Shown in pieces: positions 1 to 6,661 of a stretch of DNA of 13,462 nt. Position numbers and translations under genes: made by a program. Numbering within the stretch: position 1 is the stretch's first letter; every line of letters begins with the position of its first letter. Below the pieces are notes generated by a model. The model made no database searches. It was not told the origin of the DNA and saw only the letters and a list, made by a program, of their open reading frames with translations. This stretch comes from Actinomycetota bacterium. GTDB taxonomy: Bacteria > Actinomycetota > Actinomycetes > S36-B12 > UBA5976. The stretch is taken from contig CANLIF010000022.1 of assembly GCA_947491175.1 (NCBI GenBank), positions 1 to 13,462 on the forward strand, read 5' to 3'.

Positions 1-63
1 AAGAAGGCTCCTGCGAAGCGTAAGGCTGCTGCAAAGCGCAAGCCAGCTGCGAAGAAGAAGTAA
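1..63 (+). CDS. C-terminal tail of a Lys/Ala-rich DNA-binding protein (HU-like), partial
   Basis: The window opens inside this gene. Only 20 codons and a TAA stop are visible, and they encode a tail made almost only of Lys, Ala, Arg and Pro (KKAPAKRKAAAKRKP followed by AAKKK). Tails like this, built from repeated KAPAK/AKKA units, are typical of the C-terminal extension of actinobacterial HU (HupB/HLP), which helps compact the nucleoid; other DNA-binding proteins such as topoisomerase I can carry similar tails. The folded domain lies outside the window, so the identity rests on the tail alone. A strong terminator follows 17 nt after the stop, as expected at the end of a highly expressed single-gene unit. 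Confidence 0.6.
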   Translation, partial: KKAPAKRKAAAKRKPAAKKK

Positions 64-80
64 ATTTCCCCTGCTTCATC

Positions 81-115
81 AAAAACCCCGTTCCCTTTTT
101 GGGAGCGGGGTTTTT
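81..115. terminator. Intrinsic terminator, probably bidirectional
   Basis: A 15-bp hairpin (arms 81-95 and 101-115, one G-U pair) encloses a five-T loop at 96-100. The right arm ends in TTTTT (111-115) and the left arm begins with AAAAA (81-85). The structure therefore has a U-tract in both directions and can end the HU-like transcript on + and the small gene at 149-307 on -. Confidence 0.9.
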
Positions 116-148
116 GCCTTGTGTAAAAGTTTTTGATCGCAGGAAGAA

Positions 149-307
149 TTAATCTTCCTCGGTATCTAATTCCTCTTGTCTTTTGCTGATTCGTTCCAAG
201 GTTGCCGCGGCCAGCTCGCGAGTGTCATAAGGGCCAAGTCGGGAAGCATTAGGGCAACCTTCATTTTCCTCGACGTCTTTATGTATTAAACAAAACCACC
301 ATTGCAT
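149..307 (-). CDS. Small conserved actinobacterial protein of unknown function, 52 aa
   Basis: The gene starts with ATG at 307 and ends with TAA at 149. The protein begins MQWWFCLIHKDVEENEGC and has the central motif RLGPYDTRE (residues 23-31), followed by an acidic, probably helical C-terminus. From memory, actinobacterial genomes carry short proteins with the same pattern: an aromatic N-terminus, C-L-x-H, then G-C, then R-L-G-P-Y-x-T-R-E, then a run of alternating Ala/Leu/Glu. Cys6, His9 and Cys18 could form part of a metal site, but this is an inference. A -10-like CAGAAT sits exactly 6 nt before the ATG, the same spacing seen at other unit heads in this window. The gene is divergent from map and runs toward the terminator at 81-115. 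Function is unknown. The reading frame, the promoter and the family-like motif together make a chance ORF unlikely. Confidence 0.75.
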   Translation of the reverse strand: MQWWFCLIHKDVEENEGCPNASRLGPYDTRELAAATLERISKRQEELDTEED

Positions 308-313
308 AAGTGC

Positions 314-319
314 ATTCTG
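314..319 (-). promoter_or_regulatory. Putative -10 box of the small gene (leaderless)
   Basis: CAGAAT lies on the minus strand with 6 nt to the ATG at 307. The position predicts transcription starting at or next to the start codon. No good -35 is visible; CTGTCA at 342-337 is the nearest candidate and overlaps the -35 candidate of map. Confidence 0.4.
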
Positions 320-335
320 GCACCTGATAGCCGTG

Positions 336-366
336 ATGACAGTTATTTGAAATCTCTAATTATGAT
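336..366 (+). promoter_or_regulatory. map promoter, leaderless type
   Basis: TATGAT at 361-366 is a five-of-six match to TATAAT, and the ATG follows after exactly 6 nt. ATGACA at 336-341 is a possible -35 with a long 19-nt spacer. No Shine-Dalgarno sequence fits between the -10 and the ATG, so a leaderless transcript is predicted. Confidence 0.6.
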
Positions 367-372
367 TAAGGC

Positions 373-1233
373 ATGAGCGCCCCAGTTGGAAACCTAATCC
401 CTGGGACTGTCTCCCCCGAACGCCCGGTTCCAGCATCGATCGTGCGTCCAGAATATGTTGGCAAAAAGGCGCCCAAGAAACACTCTGGTTCTGATGTGCA
501 ATCTCTGGAAACAATCGAGAAGATGCGCATAGCAGGACGCATTGCCGCGCAAGCTTTGGCTGAAGTTGGCAAAAACGTGGCGCCAGGAGTAACCACTGAC
601 GAATTGGATCGAATCGGGCATGAATTCTTGCTAGATCACAACGCCTACCCATCAACTTTGGGTTACCGAGATTTTCCAAAGTCGCTATGTGCAAGTCTCA
701 ATGAAGTTATCTGCCATGGCATTCCAGACTCCACTGTGATTCAAGACGGCGACATCTGCAACATAGACATCACTGCGTACCTAAATGGCGTACATGGTGA
801 CACAAACGCTACTTTTTTGGCCGGCAACGTAGATGACGAGTCTCGCCTGCTTGTGGAACGCACCGAAGAATCGCTTAAGCGAGCTATTGCGGCGGTACGC
901 CCAGGTCGGCCAATAAATGTGATTGGTCGAGTAATTGAGTCTTACGCAAAAAGGTTCAACTACGGAGTAGTTCGCGACTTCACTGGCCATGGCATCAGCA
1001 CAACCTTTCACTCGGGCCTGATAATCCCCCACTACGACACTGAGCACTTTGATACCGAAATCAAAGAAGGCATGACTTTCACGATTGAACCGATGTTAAC
1101 TCTCGGAACACATACTTGGGATATGTGGAATGACGACTGGACTGTAGTCACTAAAGATCGCCTTAGATCTGCGCAGTTCGAGCACACGCTAGTTGTAACG
1201 GCTAATGGTGCTGAAATCCTAACCTCGGTGTAG
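373..1233 (+). CDS. map: Methionine aminopeptidase type I, MapB-like
   Basis: This cytosolic metalloprotease removes the initiator methionine from nascent proteins. The 286 residues and the N-terminal sequence (SPERPVPASIVRPEYVGK, residues 14-31) match the actinobacterial long form, such as M. tuberculosis MetAP1c, which has about 40 residues with a PxxP segment before the pita-bread catalytic domain. All five metal ligands are present: Asp132 (in NIDIT), Asp143 (in HGDTNATF), His206 (in TGHGI), Glu239 (in FTIEPM) and Glu270 (in QFEHT). His115 in ICHGIP is the expected substrate-binding residue. The ATG at 373 is chosen because it gives the family's N-terminus and sits 6 nt after a -10 box. 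It is transcribed alone or with the MarR gene 34 nt downstream, which appears to have its own promoter. Confidence 0.97.
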   Translation: MSAPVGNLIPGTVSPERPVPASIVRPEYVGKKAPKKHSGSDVQSLETIEKMRIAGRIAAQALAEVGKNVAPGVTTDELDRIGHEFLLDHNAYPSTLGYRDFPKSLCASLNEVICHGIPDSTVIQDGDICNIDITAYLNGVHGDTNATFLAGNVDDESRLLVERTEESLKRAIAAVRPGRPINVIGRVIESYAKRFNYGVVRDFTGHGISTTFHSGLIIPHYDTEHFDTEIKEGMTFTIEPMLTLGTHTWDMWNDDWTVVTKDRLRSAQFEHTLVVTANGAEILTSV

Positions 1234-1261
1234 TTAACATTTCAATTACTTCTAATAGACT
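1234..1261 (+). promoter_or_regulatory. Promoter of the marR-tgt unit, leaderless type
   Basis: TTAACA (1234-1239, five of six to TTGACA) is followed by a 16-nt spacer and TAGACT (1256-1261), which fits the actinobacterial TANNNT -10 pattern. The ATG of the MarR gene follows after exactly 6 nt. The -35 begins directly after the map stop codon. Confidence 0.6.
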
Positions 1262-1267
1262 GGTCAC

Positions 1268-1720
1268 ATGACCCGTTGGCTAACAAAAGAGCAGCAAGCT
1301 CATTGGCGTTCCTGGATTACTGCCTCAACAGTTCTACATGAACAGTTGAGCCGCGAACTTCAAGAAAAGCATGGCTTAACCATCACGGATTACCAGATCC
1401 TGGTTCGACTGTCAGAAAGTGAAAACAGAGCAAATCGTATGAGCGATTTAGCAAACTTGACCTTGTTGTCTCGAAGTCGACTTTCGCACCAAATTGATCG
1501 TATGGAAGCCGCTGGTTTGGTGTCACGCGAAGTCTGCCCAGACGATCGCCGAGGTCAGTTGGCTGTATTGACCAACGCTGGAATGAAGGCGCTAGTTGCG
1601 GCCGCACCAGACCATGTTGAAGGTGTCCGAAAGCATTTTGTTGACCTACTGACCGACGCAGAATATAAAGCGCTTGGTGGCGCTGCTAAGAAAATTGCCG
1701 ATCACCTAGACGGTCTCTAG
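1268..1720 (+). CDS. MarR-family transcriptional regulator
   Basis: A 150-residue winged-helix DNA-binding protein of normal MarR length. The helix-turn-helix covers about residues 54-85 (MSDLANLTLLSRSRLSHQID), and the wing carries the family signature DDRRGQ at 92-97 followed by LTNAG. The N- and C-terminal helices (about 8-35 and 120-148) would form the dimer interface. MarR proteins usually repress nearby genes and release DNA when a small ligand binds or a cysteine is oxidised. Cys90, just before the wing, is the only cysteine and could be a redox sensor, though that is a guess. Its stop is 3 nt before the tgt start, so the two genes are almost certainly one unit. The target and ligand are unknown; its own unit and the nearby transporters are the first candidates. 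Confidence 0.92.
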   Translation: MTRWLTKEQQAHWRSWITASTVLHEQLSRELQEKHGLTITDYQILVRLSESENRANRMSDLANLTLLSRSRLSHQIDRMEAAGLVSREVCPDDRRGQLAVLTNAGMKALVAAAPDHVEGVRKHFVDLLTDAEYKALGGAAKKIADHLDGL

Positions 1721-1723
1721 CAA

Positions 1724-2953
1724 GTGCCCAAATCGCAATTTTCTTTCGATGTCGTAACCAAGCCAGAGCGAAGTAGTAGCGCTAGAGCTGGAACTATCAA
1801 CACTCCCCACGGCCCGATTCAAACCCCAGCATTTATTCCTGTGGGCACTAAAGCAACAGTTAAATCGGTCATGCCTGAATCAATGAAAGAACTTGGTTCC
1901 CAGGCGCTGCTTGCAAATGCATATCACCTTTACCTCCAACCCGGCGCAGATATTGTCGATGATGCAGGTGGCTTAGGTAAGTTCATGAACTGGTCAGGTC
2001 CCACATTCACCGACAGCGGTGGTTTTCAAGTTATGAGCTTGGGTGCTGGCTTTAAGAAAGTTCTGGCCATGGAAACTGACACGGTCCAGTCAGATGACGT
2101 GATTGCTGAAAACAAAACCCGACTAGCTCATGTTGATGATGATGGTGTCACATTTAAATCTCACCTAGATGGCACTATGCACCGGTTTACGCCAGAATTC
2201 TCGATGCAAGTTCAGCACCAGCTTGGTGCTGACGTAATTTTTGCCTTCGATGAGTTAACAACGCTAATGAACACTCGCGATTACCAAGTAATGTCCCTTG
2301 AACGCACTCGCCTCTGGGCGATCCGTTGCATTGCTGAGCACAAGAAGTTAACTTCCGATCGGTCTAGTAAGCCTTACCAAGCCTTGTTTGGCGTAATTCA
2401 AGGTGCGCAGTACGAAGATCTGCGTCGTAAAGCTGCATCTGATCTAGGCGCTATGGATTTCGATGGTTACGGCATCGGTGGCGCTCTGGATAAACATGAA
2501 CTTGGAACCATTGTTAGCTGGGTGACCGAGGAACTTCCATTAGCGCGACCTCGCCACTTACTTGGTATCGGTGAACCCGAGGACCTATTCGTCGGTGTTG
2601 AGGCTGGGATCGACACCTTTGACTGTGTGTCAGCATCTCGGGTCGCCCGGAACGCAGCGGTCTATAACAATTTTGGAAGATTTAATATCACGAATGCGAA
2701 GTACCGCAGATCATTTGAGCCACTAGTTGATGGTTGCGAGTGCTACACCTGCGCGCATTACACCCAGGCTTACTTGCATCACTTGGTTCATGCCAAGGAA
2801 TTGCTGGCCTCAACACTTCTGACGATTCATAATGAGCACTTCATAGTCGGTTTAGTTGCCAAAATGCGCCAGACCTTGATTGCTGGGACATTTCAAGAAT
2901 TCAAAACTGAATTTATGGGGCAGTACCAAAGGCCAGGACTTACTAAAAACTAG
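1724..2953 (+). CDS. tgt: tRNA-guanine(34) transglycosylase, actinobacterial type
   Basis: TGT exchanges guanine-34 in tRNAs with GUN anticodons for a 7-deazaguanine base on the way to queuosine. At 409 residues it is somewhat longer than the usual 370-385; extra residues lie at about 107-135. The general base Asp97 is in DSGGFQ (97-102), the nucleophile Asp300 is in TFDCV (298-302), and the zinc site is complete (Cys338, Cys340, Cys343, His369; CxCx2Cx25H). The base-recognition loop reads IGGALDKHEL (251-260) instead of the GGLAVGE found in preQ1-type enzymes. I recall similar loops in other actinobacterial TGTs. The start is GTG, 3 nt after the MarR stop, with no clear ribosome binding site, so translation is probably coupled. 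It converges on the queuosine-precursor transporter gene, which supports a salvage role. Confidence 0.95.
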   Translation: MPKSQFSFDVVTKPERSSSARAGTINTPHGPIQTPAFIPVGTKATVKSVMPESMKELGSQALLANAYHLYLQPGADIVDDAGGLGKFMNWSGPTFTDSGGFQVMSLGAGFKKVLAMETDTVQSDDVIAENKTRLAHVDDDGVTFKSHLDGTMHRFTPEFSMQVQHQLGADVIFAFDELTTLMNTRDYQVMSLERTRLWAIRCIAEHKKLTSDRSSKPYQALFGVIQGAQYEDLRRKAASDLGAMDFDGYGIGGALDKHELGTIVSWVTEELPLARPRHLLGIGEPEDLFVGVEAGIDTFDCVSASRVARNAAVYNNFGRFNITNAKYRRSFEPLVDGCECYTCAHYTQAYLHHLVHAKELLASTLLTIHNEHFIVGLVAKMRQTLIAGTFQEFKTEFMGQYQRPGLTKN

Positions 2954-2956
2954 ACG

Positions 2957-3634
2957 CTAACCTGCGGCCACATAACTTGGCTCGTTGGCTTTAACTCGCG
3001 CGATCACTCGATACGTCACCGGAAGCAGGATCACTTCAAGCAGTGTCTTGTATAGGTAGCCAACGATTACGTAGTTTAAGAAATCTCCACCAGTAACGAT
3101 TCCGTAAAAAGCAATGGTGCAAAAAACGACCGTGTCGGCAAGTTCTCCGACCAAAGTGGAACCAATTAGTCTGACCCAAAGTGAGCCTTCATTAGTGCGC
3201 GCTTTGATTTTAACTAACACATATGAGTTTAAAAGTTGCCCCACTACAAAGCCGCAGACACTGGCCAGGACTATCCGTGGCACAAAACCTAAAATAGCTT
3301 CGTATGCTTCTTGGTTATCCCAGCCACCACCTGGGGGTGATAACTGAACTAGCCAAAAAGTAATCGCCGCCAAAACTGACATTGCAAAGCCAATCAAAAT
3401 TGCTTTTCGCGCAGCTTTGAAACCGTAAACTTCGCTAAGAATATCTCCAGTGATGTAAACCAACGGGAATAAAAATGCGCCACCATCAAGAATTAGTGGA
3501 CCGACAGCGATTAACTTCACCGCGCCGATGTTTGAAATCACTAACAGCGAAACAAAAACTGCTGTGATTAATGGGTAATAGCCCGAGGTAGTTGAAGCGT
3601 AAACAGGAGTGTCAGTTTTTTGAATGTTGGTCAC
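2957..3634 (-). CDS. Queuosine precursor transporter, YhhQ/VUT family
   Basis: An inner-membrane protein of 225 residues with about six hydrophobic segments, the usual size for the family (DUF165/COG1738). Family motifs are present in order: SNIGAVK (34-40), the PLVYITGDILSEVYGF block (57-72) and GSTLVGELADTVVF (158-171). E. coli YhhQ imports the queuosine precursors preQ0 and preQ1, and relatives in other bacteria import queuine. Its location tail-to-tail with tgt, 3 nt apart, strongly supports that role here. The start is GTG. A minus-strand TAAATT lies 5 nt upstream of it, so the transcript is probably leaderless. The start region overlaps the promoter of the divergent MFS gene. The exact deazapurine carried cannot be told from sequence. 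Confidence 0.93.
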   Translation of the reverse strand: MTNIQKTDTPVYASTTSGYYPLITAVFVSLLVISNIGAVKLIAVGPLILDGGAFLFPLVYITGDILSEVYGFKAARKAILIGFAMSVLAAITFWLVQLSPPGGGWDNQEAYEAILGFVPRIVLASVCGFVVGQLLNSYVLVKIKARTNEGSLWVRLIGSTLVGELADTVVFCTIAFYGIVTGGDFLNYVIVGYLYKTLLEVILLPVTYRVIARVKANEPSYVAAG

Positions 3635-3639
3635 TAGTT

Positions 3640-3666
3640 AATTTAACCACCTCAATAGGCTGTTAA
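3640..3666 (-). promoter_or_regulatory. Promoter of the YhhQ-like gene, overlapping the MFS promoter
   Basis: The minus strand carries TTAACA (3666-3661), then a short 15-nt spacer and TAAATT (3645-3640), with the GTG start 5 nt further. The -35 candidate lies within the last bases before the MFS start codon. Both promoters share the same 34-bp gap. Confidence 0.45.
3656..3661 (+). promoter_or_regulatory. Putative -10 box of the MFS gene (leaderless)
   Basis: TAGGCT fits TANNNT and lies 7 nt before the GTG start at 3669. A -35 at normal distance would fall at about 3633-3640, over the start codon of the divergent transporter gene; no good match is visible there. Confidence 0.45.
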
Positions 3667-3668
3667 CT

Positions 3669-4916
3669 GTGACCGAATCATCTGTTGAGTTAGCTCACCC
3701 ACTGCAAAAACGAACATTACAGACATTGGCCGGTGCACAATCTCTCTCAGGCCTTGGCTACTCAAGTACAGTCGCCGCTGGCTCGTTGCTCGTCGCAAGC
3801 ATTACAAAGTCAGAAGCGCTTGCCGGATTAGCTCAAACTTTTGGGGTACTCGGCGCCGCCGCGATGGCATTACCGCTGGCGAACTTAACTAGACGCGGAG
3901 GCAGACGACTTGCGCTTAGTTCTGGCTACCTAGTTGGCGCAATTGGGGCGGTATTCGCGGTTGCTGGTGGCACTTCACGAATTCTGCCGATCATGCTGTT
4001 GGGAACATTTTTAGTGGGCGCGGCAGCTGCCTCGGGTTATCAAGCTAGATACGCAGCCGTAGATCTTGCAACCAAATCAACTCGAGCCAGAAGTCTGTCC
4101 TTAGTTGTTTGGGCTTCCACGATCGGCTCGGTTGTTGGGCCAAACCTGATGGGTCCCTTTGGCAATGTTGCAACATTTCTTGGCCTACCCAAACTAACGG
4201 GTCCATATTTACTTTCGGCAGCGATGCTTGGACTTGGATCATTAATTATCTGGACTCGATTAAAGCCTGATCCCTACTTAACAAGTGTCGCGGGGCATAG
4301 TGAAGAATCTTCCAGTAAGACAAAGGTGCCTACCAAGGAAGTGTTTAACCACATAACTTCCCTACCTAATGCGCTACTTGGCCTATTAGCAATTTCTATG
4401 GGGCATTTGATCATGGTTGCCGTGATGGTTATGACACCAGTTCACATGGCGCACGTAGATGTCTCGCTCACCATAATTGGGTTTGTAATCAGCGTTCACA
4501 TTGCTGGCATGTACGCGCTATCCCCTGTGGTCGGATACCTGACTGATCGCCTAGGAAGGCAAAAAGTCATTTTGATTGGCAGCTTGATACTGATTGCCTC
4601 TGCAGTCATTTCAGGGTTCTCCCCAGCCAATAACGAAATTCAATTAGGAATCGGGTTGTTCTTACTCGGTCTTGGTTGGTCTTGCACTTTGATTGCCGGC
4701 TCTACTTTGCTTTCCGAATCGGTATCTGATCACTATCGCGCGCCAGCACAAGGAACGTCGGATCTCGTGATGAATTTAAGCGCTGCGATTGGTGGCGCAC
4801 TTGCAGGGATAATAATCGCGGTCTTGAGCTACGGCTGGTTATGCGCGCTATCGGCAATCCCAATTACATACGTTGCCCTCCTAGCCACTAAGCAAGTCGC
4901 AAAATCTAGGGCATGA
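3669..4916 (+). CDS. MFS transporter of unknown substrate
   Basis: A 415-residue inner-membrane protein with about 12 hydrophobic segments and a longer, charged central loop at about 198-230, as in the Major Facilitator Superfamily. The loop after helix 2 carries a degenerate motif A (TRRGGRR, 74-80), and the matching loop in the second half is a good copy (GYLTDRLGRQ, 289-298). Residues 124-160 (YQARYAAVDLA, then TIGSVVGPNL) resemble an uncharacterised actinobacterial group of drug-efflux-like MFS proteins. The start is GTG, 7 nt after a -10-like box, and there is no Shine-Dalgarno sequence. It is divergent from the queuosine-precursor transporter with 34 bp between them, so the two may be co-regulated, possibly by the nearby MarR. 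Efflux is a better guess than uptake, but the substrate is unknown. Confidence 0.9.
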   Translation: MTESSVELAHPLQKRTLQTLAGAQSLSGLGYSSTVAAGSLLVASITKSEALAGLAQTFGVLGAAAMALPLANLTRRGGRRLALSSGYLVGAIGAVFAVAGGTSRILPIMLLGTFLVGAAAASGYQARYAAVDLATKSTRARSLSLVVWASTIGSVVGPNLMGPFGNVATFLGLPKLTGPYLLSAAMLGLGSLIIWTRLKPDPYLTSVAGHSEESSSKTKVPTKEVFNHITSLPNALLGLLAISMGHLIMVAVMVMTPVHMAHVDVSLTIIGFVISVHIAGMYALSPVVGYLTDRLGRQKVILIGSLILIASAVISGFSPANNEIQLGIGLFLLGLGWSCTLIAGSTLLSESVSDHYRAPAQGTSDLVMNLSAAIGGALAGIIIAVLSYGWLCALSAIPITYVALLATKQVAKSRA

Positions 4917-4997
4917 ATCTGTCCATCTCAAACAAGTGCTAAATTAAAGCATTCAGGAAACGAAGCCTCGTGGATTGATCCGGACCCCCAGATCTCC

Positions 4998-5003
4998 AGG
5001 AGG
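4998..5003 (+). promoter_or_regulatory. Shine-Dalgarno sequence that decides the metF start
   Basis: AGGAGG lies 4 nt upstream of an in-frame TTG at 5008. It is the only full consensus Shine-Dalgarno site I found ahead of a gene in this window. It falls inside the reading frame if the upstream TTG at 4975 is used, so it argues for the start at 5008. Confidence 0.75.
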
Positions 5004-5007
5004 CAAG

Positions 5008-5913
5008 TTGTCAGCCGACACCGCTTTTACTGCATCTAAATTTGCTGACCCCAACTCAATAGCGTCTCCAACAATTTCATTTGAGTTTTTCCCTCCCAAA
5101 GATCCTGAAGGTGAACAAAAGCTCTGGCAGACCATTGATGAGCTACAGGAGTTCAAACCAGATTTTGTCTCGATGACGTATGGCGCAGGTGGCGGAACGC
5201 GAGATCGAACTGTGCGGATTGCATCAGAATTCATTGCCAAAACGGGAGTCCCGGTAATTGGGCATCTAACCTGCGTCGGTTCTACTCGAGACGAATTAAC
5301 CGAAGTTCTTGAGCAATACAAGTCAGCGGGCTTCCATGGCGTTTTAGCGCTGCGTGGTGACCCTGTAGGCGGTCCAACTGCTCCTTGGATAACTACACCT
5401 GGTGGCTTTGATTACGCAGATCAGCTTGTTGAGTTGGCTGCGCAAATAGGTGGTTTCTCTATCGGAGTTGCAGCCTTCCCTGATGTTCATCCGGCATCGG
5501 ATGGAAATTTCGCAAAAGACATTAATGTGCTGCTTCGCAAAGAGGAACTTGGTGCCACTTTCGCAATTACCCAGTTCGTCTTTGATAGCGGTCGGTACGA
5601 GGCGCTTCGCAACGCTTTGGATGCGCGCGGTTCAAAACTTTCAATTTACCCAGGAATTATGCCCGTTACGAGTTACCCGCAAATTGTGAAGATGCTGGAA
5701 CTTAGTGGTGGTTATATGCCGAAAGCTACGCGACTGCGTTTTGCGCGCTATCAAAACGATCCAGAATCCCTAAAGCAGTTGGGCATTGATGTTTCCGTTC
5801 AGATTTGTGAAGACGTATTTGCACTCGGCGCTGAAGGTTTGCACTTTTACGCCCTAAATTCTTCTGGTCCAACTGGATCGATAATTAAGCAACTTTCAAT
5901 GCTTAATCGTTAG
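5008..5913 (+). CDS. metF: 5,10-methylenetetrahydrofolate reductase
   Basis: This flavoprotein reduces 5,10-methylene-THF to 5-methyl-THF, the methyl donor for methionine synthesis. Numbered from TTG 5008 (301 residues), the catalytic Glu26 is in SFEFFPP (24-30), matching E. coli Glu28, and the FAD-binding Asp118 is in ALRGDP (114-119), matching E. coli Asp120. Other family blocks are MTYGAGG (56-62), GHLTCVG (85-91), TQFVFD and YPGIMPV. The length equals that of normal bacterial MetF. The frame is open back to TTG 4975, but AGGAGG at 4998-5003 favours TTG 5008. A possible -10 (TAAATT, 4940-4945) would give a leader of about 55 nt, too short for a SAM riboswitch. The last 11 nt overlap the convergent LamB/YcsF gene. 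Confidence 0.95.
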   Translation: MSADTAFTASKFADPNSIASPTISFEFFPPKDPEGEQKLWQTIDELQEFKPDFVSMTYGAGGGTRDRTVRIASEFIAKTGVPVIGHLTCVGSTRDELTEVLEQYKSAGFHGVLALRGDPVGGPTAPWITTPGGFDYADQLVELAAQIGGFSIGVAAFPDVHPASDGNFAKDINVLLRKEELGATFAITQFVFDSGRYEALRNALDARGSKLSIYPGIMPVTSYPQIVKMLELSGGYMPKATRLRFARYQNDPESLKQLGIDVSVQICEDVFALGAEGLHFYALNSSGPTGSIIKQLSMLNR

Positions 5914-6661
5914 CTAACCAGGACTTGATTTCGTAGCCAGCAGATTCGCATCGCTGGTAGATCGAAGCAGCACTTTCAACTGCGCCCGGAGTATCTCCGT
6001 GTAGGCAAATAGATTGCGCAGTAATGGAAATTCGAGTGCCATCGTTGGCTGCAATCTCGCCACCAGCTAACCACTCCAAAACGCGCTCCGAAATTGCATC
6101 AGCATCATGCAAAACCGAGTCTGGGACAGTACGTGGAACTAAAGTGCCAACCGGCAAGTAAGCCCGATCGGCGAAGAATTCGTGCACCACAGTTAGGCCA
6201 GCATTTGTCGCGGCTGACTTGATGATGTCGGTGTCAGGAACCAAAATATGTAACCCTGGATTGATTTCTGCTACCGCATCAACTACTGCAGCAGCCTGCT
6301 CAGGATCATTACCCATTCGGTGATACAAAGCACCGTGTGGTTTTACATACTTTAGTTCGGCATTTGCCTGATTGACCACATCGAGTAAGTCGTGAATCTG
6401 GTCAAAAGTAAGCTTCCGCAATGCGTCATAATCCATTTCGACTTCAATGCGACCAAAGTTTTCTCGATCCTCGTAGCCAACATGAGCACCGATTACTACA
6501 TCATTACGAATCGCCGCAGAGACGGCCTTCTTCATAGCGGCTACCCCACCGGCATGTCTGCCGCAACATACGTTCGCACTTGATAAGTAGGGATACAGTG
6601 CCGCATCGTCGCCACATTCTTCGGCTAGATCGGCATTTAGATCGATTGTGGTTAGGACCAC
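5903..6661 (-). CDS. LamB/YcsF family protein, PxpA-like
   Basis: A 252-residue cytosolic protein of the family that includes PxpA, the subunit of bacterial 5-oxoprolinase that works with PxpB and PxpC. Family motifs appear in order: IDLNADL (6-12), SANVCCGRHAGG (28-39), GAHVGYED (58-65), VKPHGALY (106-113), EFFADRAY (161-168), GTLVPR (172-177) and CLHGDTPGAV (219-228). Some differ from the usual form: NVCCGRHAGG replaces NIACGFHAGD, and GAHVGYED replaces GAHPGYPD. No pxpB or pxpC gene is in the window, so I do not call it 5-oxoprolinase outright. It starts with GTG, 10 nt inside the end of the DUF1989 gene, behind AAGG at 6672-6669 with 7-nt spacing, so the pair is translationally coupled. 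The 3' end overlaps metF by 11 nt on the opposite strand. Confidence 0.88.
   Translation of the reverse strand: MVLTTIDLNADLAEECGDDAALYPYLSSANVCCGRHAGGVAAMKKAVSAAIRNDVVIGAHVGYEDRENFGRIEVEMDYDALRKLTFDQIHDLLDVVNQANAELKYVKPHGALYHRMGNDPEQAAAVVDAVAEINPGLHILVPDTDIIKSAATNAGLTVVHEFFADRAYLPVGTLVPRTVPDSVLHDADAISERVLEWLAGGEIAANDGTRISITAQSICLHGDTPGAVESAASIYQRCESAGYEIKSWLAND

Noticed and set aside
1233..3667. GTTAAC palindromes upstream of the MarR gene and between the transporters (1233-1238, 3637-3647, 3662-3667), considered as a shared MarR operator
   Set aside because: The same hexamer also occurs inside map, tgt, the DUF1989 gene and the ABC-F gene, so it carries little information, and two of the copies are explained by -35 and -10 elements.
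4917..5007. A riboswitch or T-box in front of metF
   Set aside because: The gap is 91 nt and the likely leader is about 55 nt; only a 4-bp TGCT/AGCA repeat is visible, too small for a known methionine-related riboswitch.
5903..6661. Calling the LamB/YcsF gene pxpA (5-oxoprolinase subunit A)
   Set aside because: PxpB and PxpC partners are absent from the window, and two signature blocks differ from the usual PxpA sequence, so only the family is supported.
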